Shown: positions 14,501-23,389, counted from the first letter of the stretch. The stretch: DNA of 64,000 bases from Planotetraspora kaengkrachanensis (GCF_016862895.1 NZ_BONV01000053.1:22304-86303), one strand, 5' to 3'. Notes: a model not told the origin generated them from the letters alone. A program made the numbers and translations.

Positions 14501-14980
14501 ATGGAGAACCCGTCCGACAAGCCGCCCGCCGGGTGGGAGAGCCTGCCGAGCTGGCTGCTCACCCAGACCGCCAACCACGCGCACCGCCTGGTGGCCGACG
14601 GGTTCTCGTCCGTCAGCGCCCGCGGCTATCACTACCGCCTGCTGGCGACCCTGGAGGAGTTCGGCCCGGCCAGCCAGGCCACGCTGGGCCGCCGTAGCGG
14701 CATCCACGTCAGCGACATGGTCGCGACGATCAACGAGCTGGCCGAGCGCAACCTGGTCGAGCGCGCCCCGGACCCCTCCGATCGGCGGCGCAACATCATC
14801 TCGCTGACGCCCGAGGGCGAGCTGCAGCTGCGGCGACTGGAGAAGCGGCTGGCGGAAACCCAGGACGAACTGCTGGCTCCACTCTCATCCGAGGATCGAG
14901 AGCGGTTCGCCGAGCTGCTGTCCAGGCTGTTGGACCACCACAACCGGCGAACCGGCACCTCAGAAGAGCCGCGGCACTGA
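14501..14980 (+). CDS. MarR family transcriptional regulator
   Basis: A 159-residue winged-helix regulator. GYHYRLLATLEEFGPASQATLGRRSGIHVSDMVATINELAERNLVERAPDPSDRRRNIISLTPEG matches the MarR helix-turn-helix and the DxRxR wing. Helices at both ends give the dimer. Divergent from the epoxide hydrolase gene; it likely represses that gene and itself through the AACG repeats. The ligand is unknown. Confidence 0.88.
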   Translation: MENPSDKPPAGWESLPSWLLTQTANHAHRLVADGFSSVSARGYHYRLLATLEEFGPASQATLGRRSGIHVSDMVATINELAERNLVERAPDPSDRRRNIISLTPEGELQLRRLEKRLAETQDELLAPLSSEDRERFAELLSRLLDHHNRRTGTSEEPRH

Positions 14981-15020
14981 CTGGCAACGCGCCCAGGAAC
15001 TCCTCCGACCAGGGGAGATC

Positions 15021-15149
15021 TCAGGCCCGGCGGTAGACCACGGTTGCGCCGCCGGTGAGCCAGGTGAGGCCGGTGAGTTCGAGTATGTGGGCCTCGGAGG
15101 TGCCGGCCGTAGCCTGTGACGCCCGCTGACGCCTCGCATGTGGCGCCAT
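15021..15149 (-). pseudogene. Short possible coding remnant
   Basis: A 42-codon frame reads SEAHILELTGLTWLTGGATV before the end VYRRA. This looks like the C-terminus of a real protein rather than random GC-rich sequence, but no upstream part is present and I do not recognise the family. Could also be a tiny gene. Confidence 0.2.
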
Positions 15150-15200
15150 CGGGACCCCTCAACGGGTGGCGGGGGCAGAGACGCGACTAACGTGAGGTTC

Positions 15201-15821
15201 ATGGGAGGGGCCGGCCGCGAAGTCGGGCTCGAGCCGAACGTGATGCGGGAGCGCATCATCGAGAAGGCCACCCGGCTCTTCGCGTCTCTCGGGTACGACG
15301 GAACTCCGATCCAGATGATCGCCGACGCCGCCGGACTCGACCAGGATGCCGTCACCGACCTCGTGGGTGACAAACGCGAGATCTACCTCACGGTGATGCG
15401 TGAGACCTACCTCCACACGCGGGCGATGTACGACTCCGCGTTCGCCGCGTTCACACCTGATCGAGCGGGTGTCCTCCTGGTCGTCGACCGCTATCTGGAC
15501 TTCTACATCGACCACCCGGAGGTGCCCGAGCTGTGGATCCACCGATGGCTGTCCGACGCCGCCGACATCACCGAGGTCGAGGCTCTGTACCTCAAACCAC
15601 TTCGGGACCGGGTCAAGGACGTTTTTCGCCCCATAGTCAGACCTGGCGTGGACCTGGACGTCACCCTCGAGATCATCGTCTGGTGCGTACGCGGCTTCGT
15701 GGTGGGCGGCATGCTCACCCCCAGCGGCGAGCTCCGTGGGCCGCGCAACACCGTGTACCTGCAGCGGTTCCGTGCGTACCTGCACCAGCTGGTCACCAGG
15801 TTGCTCGGGCTGGACGGCTGA
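15201..15821 (+). CDS. TetR family transcriptional regulator
   Basis: A 206-residue TetR-type protein. The helix-turn-helix is IIEKATRLFASLGYDGTPIQMIADAAGLDQDAVTDLVGDKREIYLTVM at residues ~15-62; the C-terminal ligand domain is helical. The recognition helix (DQDAVTDLVGDK) departs from the usual GVSxGxxYxHF, hinting at an unusual operator. The start at 15201 follows GTGAGG. The flavoprotein gene begins 38 bases downstream on the same strand, so they probably form a unit. Confidence 0.8.
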   Translation: MGGAGREVGLEPNVMRERIIEKATRLFASLGYDGTPIQMIADAAGLDQDAVTDLVGDKREIYLTVMRETYLHTRAMYDSAFAAFTPDRAGVLLVVDRYLDFYIDHPEVPELWIHRWLSDAADITEVEALYLKPLRDRVKDVFRPIVRPGVDLDVTLEIIVWCVRGFVVGGMLTPSGELRGPRNTVYLQRFRAYLHQLVTRLLGLDG

Positions 15822-15859
15822 CGGCCGCAGACTCGGGATGAGCGCGGTATCTTCACCGC

Positions 15860-16399
15860 GTGACCCAGCCTGACAAGGTCCTCTATGTGATCGTCTGCGC
15901 CGCAGGCCCGGCCGGCGACGTCGGCCGCCTGGTCACCATGGCCCAGGACGAAGGGTGGACCGTCCAGATCGTCGCCACCCCTCCCGCGCTCGACTTCATC
16001 GACGTCGCGGCGCTGGAGCAGCAGACCGGCCGTCCCGTCCGCAGCCGGTACCGCAAGCCAGGCGATCCCAAGCCGCCACGGGCGGACGCGTTCATCGTCG
16101 CCCCCGCGACCTTCAACACGATCAACAAGGTCGCCCTGGGCATCACGGACACCTATGCCCTGGGCCTCCTGGCCGAAGCGCCCGGACTCGGCATCCCCGT
16201 CGTCGTGCTGCCCTTTGTGAACAGCGCGCTGGCCGGCCGAGAGCCCTTTCACCGAAGCGTTGAGACGCTTCGTGCCGAGGGAGTCCGCGTCCTCCTCGGT
16301 CCCGGTGAATTCGAACCGCACGCTCTCGACTCCGGAGCCGACGCGTTCCAGTCATACCCCTGGCATCTCGCGGTCTCGGAGCTGGGAAAGCTCGGCTGA
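15860..16399 (+). CDS. Flavoprotein, paralogue of the gene at 1799
   Basis: 179 residues, same family as the flavoprotein at 1799-2365: DKVLYVIVCAAGPAGDVGR, APATFNTINKVALG and LPFVNSALAGREPF are nearly identical between the two; they differ mainly in the last ~25 residues. An FMN-binding Dfp-like fold without synthetase domain. GTG start. Here the partner upstream is a TetR gene rather than an XRE gene. Duplication or independent acquisition of the cassette is likely; the reaction is unknown. Confidence 0.85.
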   Translation: MTQPDKVLYVIVCAAGPAGDVGRLVTMAQDEGWTVQIVATPPALDFIDVAALEQQTGRPVRSRYRKPGDPKPPRADAFIVAPATFNTINKVALGITDTYALGLLAEAPGLGIPVVVLPFVNSALAGREPFHRSVETLRAEGVRVLLGPGEFEPHALDSGADAFQSYPWHLAVSELGKLG

Positions 16400-16568
16400 C
16401 TCGCACACTCGGCGATGCCGGAAGGCGCCCGCGGACGGCTCGGTGTTCCCTCTCGTAGTACTTCGGAGCTACGCGGGAGATGCACTCTCCAGCGGGAGGC
16501 CGACTACGGGGTGTGATGCGTAGCTTCGGTGCCGTCAGCCTCCGAAGCCGTACAGAAGGGCCTCACCT

Positions 16569-17534
16569 GTGGCCTTCCCCCCACGTATGAGCCGTCTGCG
16601 CCGCGCCCTGCTCTCCGCAGTCGTCACCCTCTCGATCGCCGGACCGGTGTCGGGAGCGGCCCGCCCCGCGGCCGTCCAGGCACCCGTCCCGCCCGCCCTC
16701 GCCCCCTTGCGGACGTTCACCCCGGCCGCGCTCGCCGAGCGGTACGCCGCCACCCGCGACGCGATCCAGGCGGCCGGGCGAACGGCCGCCGCCCACGCTG
16801 ACCGGTGGCGGGCCGCGATGTTGCGCACCATGGCCGACCGGACGCGGCGTTTCCTGTTCTTCGACGGCCGTGACGGCGGCCGTGCCGTGGAGGTCTTCGG
16901 CGATCTCGCTCAGGCCGAGCGGATCGCCGTGCTCGTTCCGGGCTCCGATACCAACCTCGACGAGTACGGACTCCTGCGCGGTGGCGCGATGAGGCTGCAG
17001 CAGGCGCTCGGTGACCGATCCGCCGTGATCGGCTGGCTCGGGTATGAGACGCCGAGCACGGTGAGCGCCGAGGTGCTGACCACCGGCCGTGCCGACCGGG
17101 CCGCCCCGGCCCTGAGCGCCTTCGTGCGGGAGTTGGCCGTCGCCGAGCCCGCCGCCCGGCTCTCGCTCGTGTGTCACTCGTACGGCACCGTGGTCTGCGG
17201 GCGGGCGGCGTCCGGGCTGGACGTCGCCGACGTCGTCCTGGTCGGCAGTGCCGGAATCGGTGTCGACGACGTCGGCGCGCTGCACACCCGCGCCACCGTC
17301 TGGGCCGGCCGGAGCGCCGGCGACTGGATCGGCGATGTGCCGCACACGCGGCTCAGGTTGCCGTTCATCACGGTCGGGCTGGGCGCCGACCCGGTGTCGC
17401 CCTCGTTCGGCGCCAGGGTCTTCGTGGCAGGTGACGGCGGACACAGCGACTACCTCAGGCCAGGGGCGGCCCTGTCGAACATCGCCAGGATCGTCTCGGG
17501 GCAGGCGCCGTGCGAGGAGGACCCTCGTGCGTGA
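16569..17534 (+). CDS. Secreted alpha/beta hydrolase (DUF1023-like)
   Basis: 321 residues with an N-terminal signal peptide (RRALLSAVVTLSIAGPVSGAA). VLVPGSDTNLDEYG, IGWLGYETPST and LSLVCHSYGTVVCGR (nucleophile elbow with Ser, residue ~206) match the DUF1023 alpha/beta hydrolase group. A late GDGGHSDYL supplies the His. Probably exported lipase/esterase-like. The GTG at 16569 has AGAAGGG upstream. Its end overlaps the acyltransferase gene by 8 bases, so it heads a coupled operon. Confidence 0.75.
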   Translation: MAFPPRMSRLRRALLSAVVTLSIAGPVSGAARPAAVQAPVPPALAPLRTFTPAALAERYAATRDAIQAAGRTAAAHADRWRAAMLRTMADRTRRFLFFDGRDGGRAVEVFGDLAQAERIAVLVPGSDTNLDEYGLLRGGAMRLQQALGDRSAVIGWLGYETPSTVSAEVLTTGRADRAAPALSAFVRELAVAEPAARLSLVCHSYGTVVCGRAASGLDVADVVLVGSAGIGVDDVGALHTRATVWAGRSAGDWIGDVPHTRLRLPFITVGLGADPVSPSFGARVFVAGDGGHSDYLRPGAALSNIARIVSGQAPCEEDPRA

Positions 17535-18729
17535 CCTCGTCCTGCGGATCGACGCGGCGACCCCACCCGGCCGTGATCGCGCCGTCGACGCGTTGCGCGC
17601 GCTGGCCATCCTCGGCGTGGTGCTCGGCCATTGGCTCGTGAGCGCTCTTGTCGTCGACAGCGGAACGATGCACGTCGCCAGCCCGCTTCGCGCCATGCCG
17701 CACCTCGCTCCTGTGTCCTGGCTGCTCCAGACGCTGGCGGTCTTCTTCCTGGTGGGCGGCTTGGCCGGCGCGAAGAGCCTTGCCGCCGCCCGCGCCCGCG
17801 ACGTGACGTACTTCCGGTGGCTCGGCGCCCGGATGTCCCGGCTGTTCCGGCCGGTCGCCGCCGTGCTCGCGGTGTGGGCCGTGGCGGCGGTCGCGATGCT
17901 CGCCTTCGGGACCGACTCGGGGACGGTGCGCGCGCTGGTCAAGCTCGTCGTGTCCCCTCTGTGGTTCCTGCTGGTCTTCGCGGCGCTGACCGCGGGCACC
18001 CCGCTGGCCGCCCGGCTGCACCCGCTCGTGCCGCTCGCCGTCGTCGCGCTCGTCGACCTCGTCCGGTACGGCCTGGGCGGCCCCGCCTGGCTCGGCTGGG
18101 TCAACGTGGCTGCCGGCTGGCTGGTGCCGTACTGCCTGGGGGCGGCCTGGACCCGGGGCGCGATGCGGAGCCGGGGGACCGGATGGGCGCTTGTAGTCGG
18201 CGGGGTCACCGCCACCGCCGGGCTCGTCCTGCTGGCGGGCTACCCCGCCGACATGGTCGGGGTGCCCGGCGCCGCCGTCTCGAACCTCGACCCGCCCACT
18301 ATCGCGGCCGTAACCTTCGGTCTCGCCCAGTGCGGGGTGGCCCTGCTGCTGCTCGGCCGGCTGCGGCGGATACTGCGCCGCAGGATCACGTGGGCCGCGG
18401 TCGCCCTGGTGAACCTGTCGGCCATGACGATCTTCCTCTGGCATCAGACCGCGATGATGGCCGTTTCCGCCATCGGCCTGCTGGGGGGTGAGCCCCTCCC
18501 CGGCCTGCACACCGTCCCCGACGGCCCCGGCTGGGTGCTCGCCCGGCTGGCCTGGCTGCCGGCGTTCGCGGCGGCGCTGCTCGTGTGCTCGGCCGCGTTC
18601 CGCACGTACGAGCGGGGAACGCCGGGAAATCGCGGCAGTGCCGAGGGCGAAGGTCCTGCATCCGCCCTAAGGTGGACGTCGCCGATCAAAGACTCGAAGG
18701 TGGCAAACGGCGCGTGGGGCGAGAGCTGA
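17527..18729 (+). CDS. Membrane acyltransferase (acyltransferase family 3)
   Basis: A 400-residue integral membrane protein with about ten hydrophobic segments. The N-terminal RDRAVDALRALAILGVVLGHWL is the acyltransferase-3 signature with the conserved His after the first helix, and a late AMTIFLWHQTAMM also fits. Expected to move acyl groups onto an extracytoplasmic sugar or lipid. The GTG at 17527 follows GAGGAGG. It overlaps the hydrolase upstream and, by one base, the histidine kinase downstream. Confidence 0.8.
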   Translation: MRDLVLRIDAATPPGRDRAVDALRALAILGVVLGHWLVSALVVDSGTMHVASPLRAMPHLAPVSWLLQTLAVFFLVGGLAGAKSLAAARARDVTYFRWLGARMSRLFRPVAAVLAVWAVAAVAMLAFGTDSGTVRALVKLVVSPLWFLLVFAALTAGTPLAARLHPLVPLAVVALVDLVRYGLGGPAWLGWVNVAAGWLVPYCLGAAWTRGAMRSRGTGWALVVGGVTATAGLVLLAGYPADMVGVPGAAVSNLDPPTIAAVTFGLAQCGVALLLLGRLRRILRRRITWAAVALVNLSAMTIFLWHQTAMMAVSAIGLLGGEPLPGLHTVPDGPGWVLARLAWLPAFAAALLVCSAAFRTYERGTPGNRGSAEGEGPASALRWTSPIKDSKVANGAWGES

Positions 18730-20027
18730 TGAGGGTGCTGCCGACGCTGCCGCGTGTTCTGCGCACGGACCTGTTGACGTGGGTCTACGATCCGCTTCCG
18801 CCCATGGTGGGGCCCCGTTGGCTGGCCCGGCTGCCGCACGTCGTGGTGGTGGTCTTCGCGGTCACCGGCGCCATCGAGGGCTCCGGTCCGGATCCGCGGG
18901 TCTCGACACTGACCATGGTGCAGGCGGGGTTGCTCGTCGCCGCGATGTTCCGCCCGATGCCGGCCTGGTGGGCGTCGACGGTCGTCCTGGTCGTCGCCGC
19001 GAGGATTGTCGAACCTCCCGCCGCGTCCTGGGACGTCCCGGGAGGTGCCGCGCTCCGCGTGATGTCGATCCCCTGGTCGGTTCAGCTGATCGCGCTCCAG
19101 GTGGGGGTGCTGTACCTGGTGGCGCTGCGGGTCCGTCCCCGGGTCGTGGGCGAGACGCTGGCGATCAGCGTCCTGACCGGCGTGGCCTGCCTGACGTTCG
19201 TCAACCCGGGCATCGGTCCCGCTCAGATCGTGGTGACGCCTCCCTTCTTCGTGTCGGTGACGGCGGTCGGCGCCGTGGTGGGCATCGGTGCGGTACTCCG
19301 TGGCGAACGCGTGGCCCGCGCCCGGCTGTTCTCACAGAAGGAGCTCACGGCCGAGGAGCGGGCCAGACGCACGGTGCTCGAGGAGCGCAACCGGATCGCC
19401 AGGGAACTGCACGACGTGGTCGCCCACCACATGTCGTTGATCTCCATTCAGGCGCAGGTCGCGCCCCACCTGGTCAAGGACCCGCCGGAAGAGCTGAAGG
19501 AGAACCTCGCGGGCATCCGTCAGAGCGCCGTGGAGGCTCTCACGGAACTGCGGCGGGTCCTGGGCGTGCTGCGGTCGGAGGACGCGCCGGCGGACGAGGC
19601 CCGCCATGCGCCGCAGCCCACCCTGGAACGGCTGGGCGAACTCGCCGAGACGGTGCGGGGTGCGGGTCTCACGCTCTCCATCGAGACCACGGGCGAGCCG
19701 CGCCGGTTGCCGCCGGGCGTAGAACTTTCCGCGTTCCGCATCATCCAGGAGGCGCTGTCCAACGCCATGCGGCACGCCCCCGGCGCCGCGGTGCGCGTGC
19801 AGCTCGGGTATCGGGCCGACGCGCTGACCGTCCGCGTCGTCAACGCCGTACCGGACCGGCCGGCAGCGCCCTCCTCCGAGCCGCGGCACGGGCTGCTGGG
19901 CATGCGCGAGCGTACGGTGATGCTGGGAGGCGAGCTGGTGGCCGGCCCTACATCCGACGGCGGTTACGAGGTGCGCGCGACCCTGCCCGCCGGTGCAGGG
20001 GGACCGCATGCGGAGGACACAGCATGA
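18729..20027 (+). CDS. Sensor histidine kinase (NarL/DesK type)
   Basis: A 432-residue kinase. About five transmembrane segments lie in residues ~35-190, then a short linker. The phospho-acceptor is RELHDVVAHHMSL (HisKA_3, His near residue 225), and the ATPase domain has IIQEALSNAMRHAPG (N box) and a GLLGMRER G-box. The C-terminus is Gly-rich. The start ATG overlaps the acyltransferase stop (TGATG), and the stop overlaps the regulator start (ATGA), so it forms a two-component pair. The signal is unknown; a membrane or cell-wall cue fits the operon. Confidence 0.88.
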   Translation: MRVLPTLPRVLRTDLLTWVYDPLPPMVGPRWLARLPHVVVVVFAVTGAIEGSGPDPRVSTLTMVQAGLLVAAMFRPMPAWWASTVVLVVAARIVEPPAASWDVPGGAALRVMSIPWSVQLIALQVGVLYLVALRVRPRVVGETLAISVLTGVACLTFVNPGIGPAQIVVTPPFFVSVTAVGAVVGIGAVLRGERVARARLFSQKELTAEERARRTVLEERNRIARELHDVVAHHMSLISIQAQVAPHLVKDPPEELKENLAGIRQSAVEALTELRRVLGVLRSEDAPADEARHAPQPTLERLGELAETVRGAGLTLSIETTGEPRRLPPGVELSAFRIIQEALSNAMRHAPGAAVRVQLGYRADALTVRVVNAVPDRPAAPSSEPRHGLLGMRERTVMLGGELVAGPTSDGGYEVRATLPAGAGGPHAEDTA

Positions 20028-20698
20028 CGCCCATCCGGGTGCTGATCGCCGACGACCAGGTGATGGTGCGTCAGGGCTTCACGGTCCTGCTGAACGCCGA
20101 GCCCGGAATCGAGGTCGTCGGCCAGGCCGTCAACGGTCTCGACGCCGTCGCCAAGGCCGCCGAACTCGCACCGGACGTCGTGCTGATGGACATCCGGATG
20201 CCCGAACTCGGCGGCATCGAGGCGACCCGCCGCATCACCACGACGGCCGGGACCGTCGTCAAGGTCCTGGTGCTGACGACGTTCGACCTCGACGAGTACG
20301 TGTACGAGGCGCTGCGCGCGGGAGCGTCCGGATTCCTGCTGAAGGACGCGTCGGCCGCCGAGCTCGCCCACGCCGTACGGGTGGTGGCGGCGGGTGAGGC
20401 GCTGCTCGCCCCGGCCGTCACCAAACGCCTCATCGCGGAGTTCTCACGGATGACCGCCGCCCCCCGGGCCCCGCTCAAGGAGCGCGTCGGCGACCTGACC
20501 GAACGTGAGACCGAGGTACTGAGCCTCATCGCGCAGGGCCTGTCCAACGCGGAGATCGCCGCCCGCCTGGTGGTGGCGGAGCAGACGGTGAAAACCCATG
20601 TGAGCCGGATACTGGTCAAGCTGGGGCTGCGCGACAGAACCCAGGCCGCCGTCTACGCGTACGAGACGGGCCTGGTCCGCCCGGCCGGGTACCAATAG
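20024..20698 (+). CDS. LuxR/NarL-type response regulator
   Basis: A 224-residue regulator: receiver domain with LIADDQVMVRQG (Asp pocket), the phosphorylated Asp in DVVLMDIRMPELGG, LTTFD and LLKDAS (Lys). The C-terminal LuxR helix-turn-helix is LTERETEVLSLIAQGLSNAEIAARLVVAEQTVKTHVSRILVKLGLRDR. Partner of the kinase just upstream (ATGA overlap). Targets unknown; it may autoregulate the operon. Confidence 0.92.
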   Translation: MTPIRVLIADDQVMVRQGFTVLLNAEPGIEVVGQAVNGLDAVAKAAELAPDVVLMDIRMPELGGIEATRRITTTAGTVVKVLVLTTFDLDEYVYEALRAGASGFLLKDASAAELAHAVRVVAAGEALLAPAVTKRLIAEFSRMTAAPRAPLKERVGDLTERETEVLSLIAQGLSNAEIAARLVVAEQTVKTHVSRILVKLGLRDRTQAAVYAYETGLVRPAGYQ

Positions 20699-20716
20699 AG
20701 CTTGGCAGAGGTTCCG

Positions 20717-20971
20717 TCACACCCTGTCCACGAACGAGCGTGCCGCGTCTTCGCTGAAGCCGGTTTCACCCCGGACGAGGAAAACGGCCTGCTCGTACCG
20801 TCCCTGGCTTTTCAGCCCCCGGACCTTCGTCGCCAGGTCGGCAGGACCGCCAGAACCAACGCTGCGACCCACACTGCGCGCTCTCGCGCCCCTTACAGCC
20901 ACGAGAACGACGACGATGAGCGCGCAGATGAAGATCAGGGGGAGAAAGGTTCCGACAGGATTGCTTCCCAT
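20717..20971 (-). CDS. Small membrane protein with an L7/L12-CTD-like tail
   Basis: 84 residues: one N-terminal transmembrane segment (LPLIFICALIVVVLVAV), a short basic linker, then VRGLKSQGRYEQAVFLVRGETGFSEDAARSFVDRV. The tail follows the pattern of the ribosomal protein L7/L12 C-terminal domain (IxxLKxxGxxxxAIKxVRExTGxxLKEAKxxVE), but the Lys residues that contact translation factors are largely absent. Small membrane proteins with such tails occur in actinomycetes; function unknown. Convergent with the response-regulator gene. Confidence 0.55.
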   Translation of the reverse strand: MGSNPVGTFLPLIFICALIVVVLVAVRGARARSVGRSVGSGGPADLATKVRGLKSQGRYEQAVFLVRGETGFSEDAARSFVDRV

Positions 20972-21159
20972 GCCGTGATCGTAGTGTTTTCTCCAGGCGG
21001 CTCAGAAGGGCCAGGTGGGTGGCTGGCCAGGGTGCTCACGCCAGTCGTGGCCGCATGCGGGGCAATCGCCATGGAAACGGATGCGACCCCGCCGACGTCG
21101 GAAGATGTTCACCGCAACACGATGTCACCCGGCCCTGTGACTCCGGGTCACTGCAAGAT

Positions 21160-21843
21160 TCATGGCTGTCTGCCGCTCCAGAAGGCGAGCCATTCGTCCC
21201 ATTGAGGGGCAGCCGCGGCGTCGTGGGCCCGTCCGGACGAGGCCATCACGCGGAGACCCGCGAGCAACGGCTCCAGCAGCCTCCGGGTGTACCTGGCCAC
21301 CGTGGCCGGATCGCCCGGAAGAGCCCCCCGGAGATGAACGATGATCACCACGATGTCGGTCGGTCCGTAGTCCTCCGGGATCTGCTTGTACTCCCGAGCC
21401 ACGTCGACCACGCGTTGCAGAGCGTCGCGCATGCGGTCCGCCGCGGCGAGTACCTCAGGGGGGTCGGCCACGCGGCCTCCGAGAACGGAGACGAGGGGCC
21501 CGAAGGAATCGGCCAGGTAGCGATCCAGAAATCTCGCGAAGACCTGTTCCGCCGGGACCTGCTCGATGGAGTCCTCCGCGATCTCGCAGATCTGGTCCAT
21601 CGCCGCGATCCGCAGCGCCTGCGCCAGGGCCTCCTTGCTCGGATAGCGACGGTAGAGGCTGCCGACGCCCACTCCCGCACGTTCGGCGATGGCCGACATC
21701 GGGGCCGACAAACCGCGCTCGGCGAAGATCTCCTTCGCGGCGATGAGGACGGACAGGTCGTTGGCCCGGGCCTCGCGGACGCGGCCGGGTGCCGGACGGT
21801 CGGGCTCGGCCTGACGTGCGGCGAGAGACGGATTGACACCCAT
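21160..21843 (-). CDS. TetR family transcriptional regulator
   Basis: A 227-residue TetR regulator. The helix-turn-helix region is AAKEIFAERGLSAPMSAIAERAGVGVGSLYRRYPSKEALAQAL (residues ~35-78), with the classical GVGxGSLYRRYPSKE. The C-terminal domain is helical (ligand/dimer). Divergent from the MFS transporter gene, with a 29-bp palindrome between them, so it is very probably a drug- or metabolite-responsive repressor of that transporter. Confidence 0.9.
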   Translation of the reverse strand: MGVNPSLAARQAEPDRPAPGRVREARANDLSVLIAAKEIFAERGLSAPMSAIAERAGVGVGSLYRRYPSKEALAQALRIAAMDQICEIAEDSIEQVPAEQVFARFLDRYLADSFGPLVSVLGGRVADPPEVLAAADRMRDALQRVVDVAREYKQIPEDYGPTDIVVIIVHLRGALPGDPATVARYTRRLLEPLLAGLRVMASSGRAHDAAAAPQWDEWLAFWSGRQP

Positions 21844-21862
21844 GCGGCGACGCTATCAGAAT

Positions 21863-21891
21863 CAATCGGAACGGAAATTCCGTTCCGATTG
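21863..21891. promoter_or_regulatory. 29-bp palindromic TetR operator
   Basis: CAATCGGAACGGAA, a central A, then TTCCGTTCCGATTG: perfect dyad symmetry. It lies between the divergent TetR and MFS starts and abuts the MFS ribosome site (GAAGGAGG, 21891-21898), so binding would block both promoters. Confidence 0.8.
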
Positions 21892-21904
21892 AAGGAGGAA
21901 ACAA

Positions 21905-23344
21905 ATGTCCCACCCGACTGCGGGGACGCCAGAGACGGCCGTCCTGACACCCGCCCGCGGCGCCCCCGCCGCGGCGAAGAACGGCCGCATGGTGTCAGCG
22001 CTCGTCTTCGTCGTGCTCGTGTACGCGCTGATGCAGACGATGCTCGTGCCGGCCCTGCCGGTTCTCGGTTCGGACCTCCATGCGGGGCTCGGTGCGAGCG
22101 GGTGGGTGCTCACGTCCTACCTGCTAACGGGCTCGGTTCTCGCTCCCATTGCGGGATCCTTCGGAGACCGGCTCGGCCACAGACGGGTGCTCGTGGTGGT
22201 CCTCGTGGTCTTCGCGATCGCGACGTTCGCGGCGGCGTTCGCGTCCACCATCGGTGTCCTGATCGCATGTCGCGCGGTGCAGGGGATCAGCACCGCGGCC
22301 TTCCCTCTGGCGCTGGCGATCGTCCGCCGCCATTCGACCGGCAAGGCGATGAACACGGCGATCGGCTGGATCTCCGGAGTGCTCGGGCTCGGCGCCGGCG
22401 CCGCTCTCGTCATCGGCGGCGCCATCCTCAAGGTCACCAGCTGGCAGGGGATGTTCGTCTTCACGGGAGTGCTGATCGTCATCAGCCTCGTGTTCGTGGT
22501 CGCCTGGGTGCCGCACACTCACCGAACCGGGCAGGCGAGCCGGACCGACTGGGTGGGCGCCGTGCTGCTGACCGTGGCGCTCGTCAGCCTTCTGCTGGGC
22601 GTCACCCAGGCGCCCTCCTGGGGCTGGACGGCAGGGCCCACCCTGCTCCTGTTCTGCGGAGCGGTCGCGGCCTTCGCCGTCCTCGTCATCGTCGAGCACC
22701 GTGTGGCGACACCGCTGGTCGACGTGAGGTCGCTCACCAGGCCGTCCCTGGCCATCGCCAACGTGCTCGTCCTGGTGAACGGCTTCGTCTCCTACATCAT
22801 CTACGTCTGCCTGCCGAGCATCCTCGAAGCCGATCCCGGCACCGGTTACGGGTACGGCTACGACGTCCTGCGTACCGGTCTCGTTCTTCTCCCGTCCGCG
22901 GTCTGCGTGTTCGTCGGCGGCCGGGCGGCTCCCGCTCTGCTCGGACGCGTCGGTCACCGTCCGAGCATGGTCATCGCGATGGCGAGCATGGGCCTCGGCG
23001 CGCTCGGTCTGACGTTCTGGCCGGCGGCGATGTGGTCGATAATCGCGTCGTTCTGTGTGCTGAGCCTGGGCATCGGCGGGGGCGTCTCGGTGATCTACCA
23101 GATCATCGCTCGCGTCGTACCCGTCGACGAGGTCGCCGCGGCCGGCGGACTGAACACGGTGATCCGGTCGGTGGGCTCCGCCGCGGGTTCCCCGGCGGCC
23201 GGCGCCATCCTGGCCGCGGGAGTCGGCGGCGCCACGACGACCGTCGCCCTCGCCAACTATCAGCACGCCTTCGCCCTCGCCGCGGTCCTGTCCGTCGCGG
23301 CGGCGGGCCTCGCACTCCTGCTCAGAATGCCCGCGAACCGCTGA
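21905..23344 (+). CDS. MFS transporter (DHA2-like drug exporter)
   Basis: A 479-residue membrane protein with about 13-14 hydrophobic segments, as in 14-TM DHA2 exporters. Motif A-like GDRLGHRRVLVVVLVVF follows the second helix; RAVQGISTAAFPLALAIVR matches motif B, and VLGLGAGAALVIGGAI lies where motif C (antiporter motif) is expected. Likely a proton-driven exporter of a toxic compound. Probably repressed by the divergent TetR protein through the palindrome at 21863-21891. Confidence 0.88.
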   Translation: MSHPTAGTPETAVLTPARGAPAAAKNGRMVSALVFVVLVYALMQTMLVPALPVLGSDLHAGLGASGWVLTSYLLTGSVLAPIAGSFGDRLGHRRVLVVVLVVFAIATFAAAFASTIGVLIACRAVQGISTAAFPLALAIVRRHSTGKAMNTAIGWISGVLGLGAGAALVIGGAILKVTSWQGMFVFTGVLIVISLVFVVAWVPHTHRTGQASRTDWVGAVLLTVALVSLLLGVTQAPSWGWTAGPTLLLFCGAVAAFAVLVIVEHRVATPLVDVRSLTRPSLAIANVLVLVNGFVSYIIYVCLPSILEADPGTGYGYGYDVLRTGLVLLPSAVCVFVGGRAAPALLGRVGHRPSMVIAMASMGLGALGLTFWPAAMWSIIASFCVLSLGIGGGVSVIYQIIARVVPVDEVAAAGGLNTVIRSVGSAAGSPAAGAILAAGVGGATTTVALANYQHAFALAAVLSVAAAGLALLLRMPANR

Positions 23345-23347
23345 CGG

Positions 23348-23373
23348 CCGCGGCCGCCGCTTGGCGGCCGCGG
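23348..23373. terminator. 11-bp hairpin between convergent genes
   Basis: CCGCGGCCGCC (23348-23358), loop GCTT, GGCGGCCGCGG (23363-23373). Located just after the MFS stop and before the end of the reductase on the other strand. No U tract; probably terminates in both directions. Confidence 0.6.
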
Positions 23374-23389
23374 TGGATCTGACGGACCG

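Noticed and set aside
15021..15149. Possible full small gene
   Set aside because: Kept only as a low-confidence remnant: no ribosome site, no family, and it is squeezed between MarR and TetR genes.
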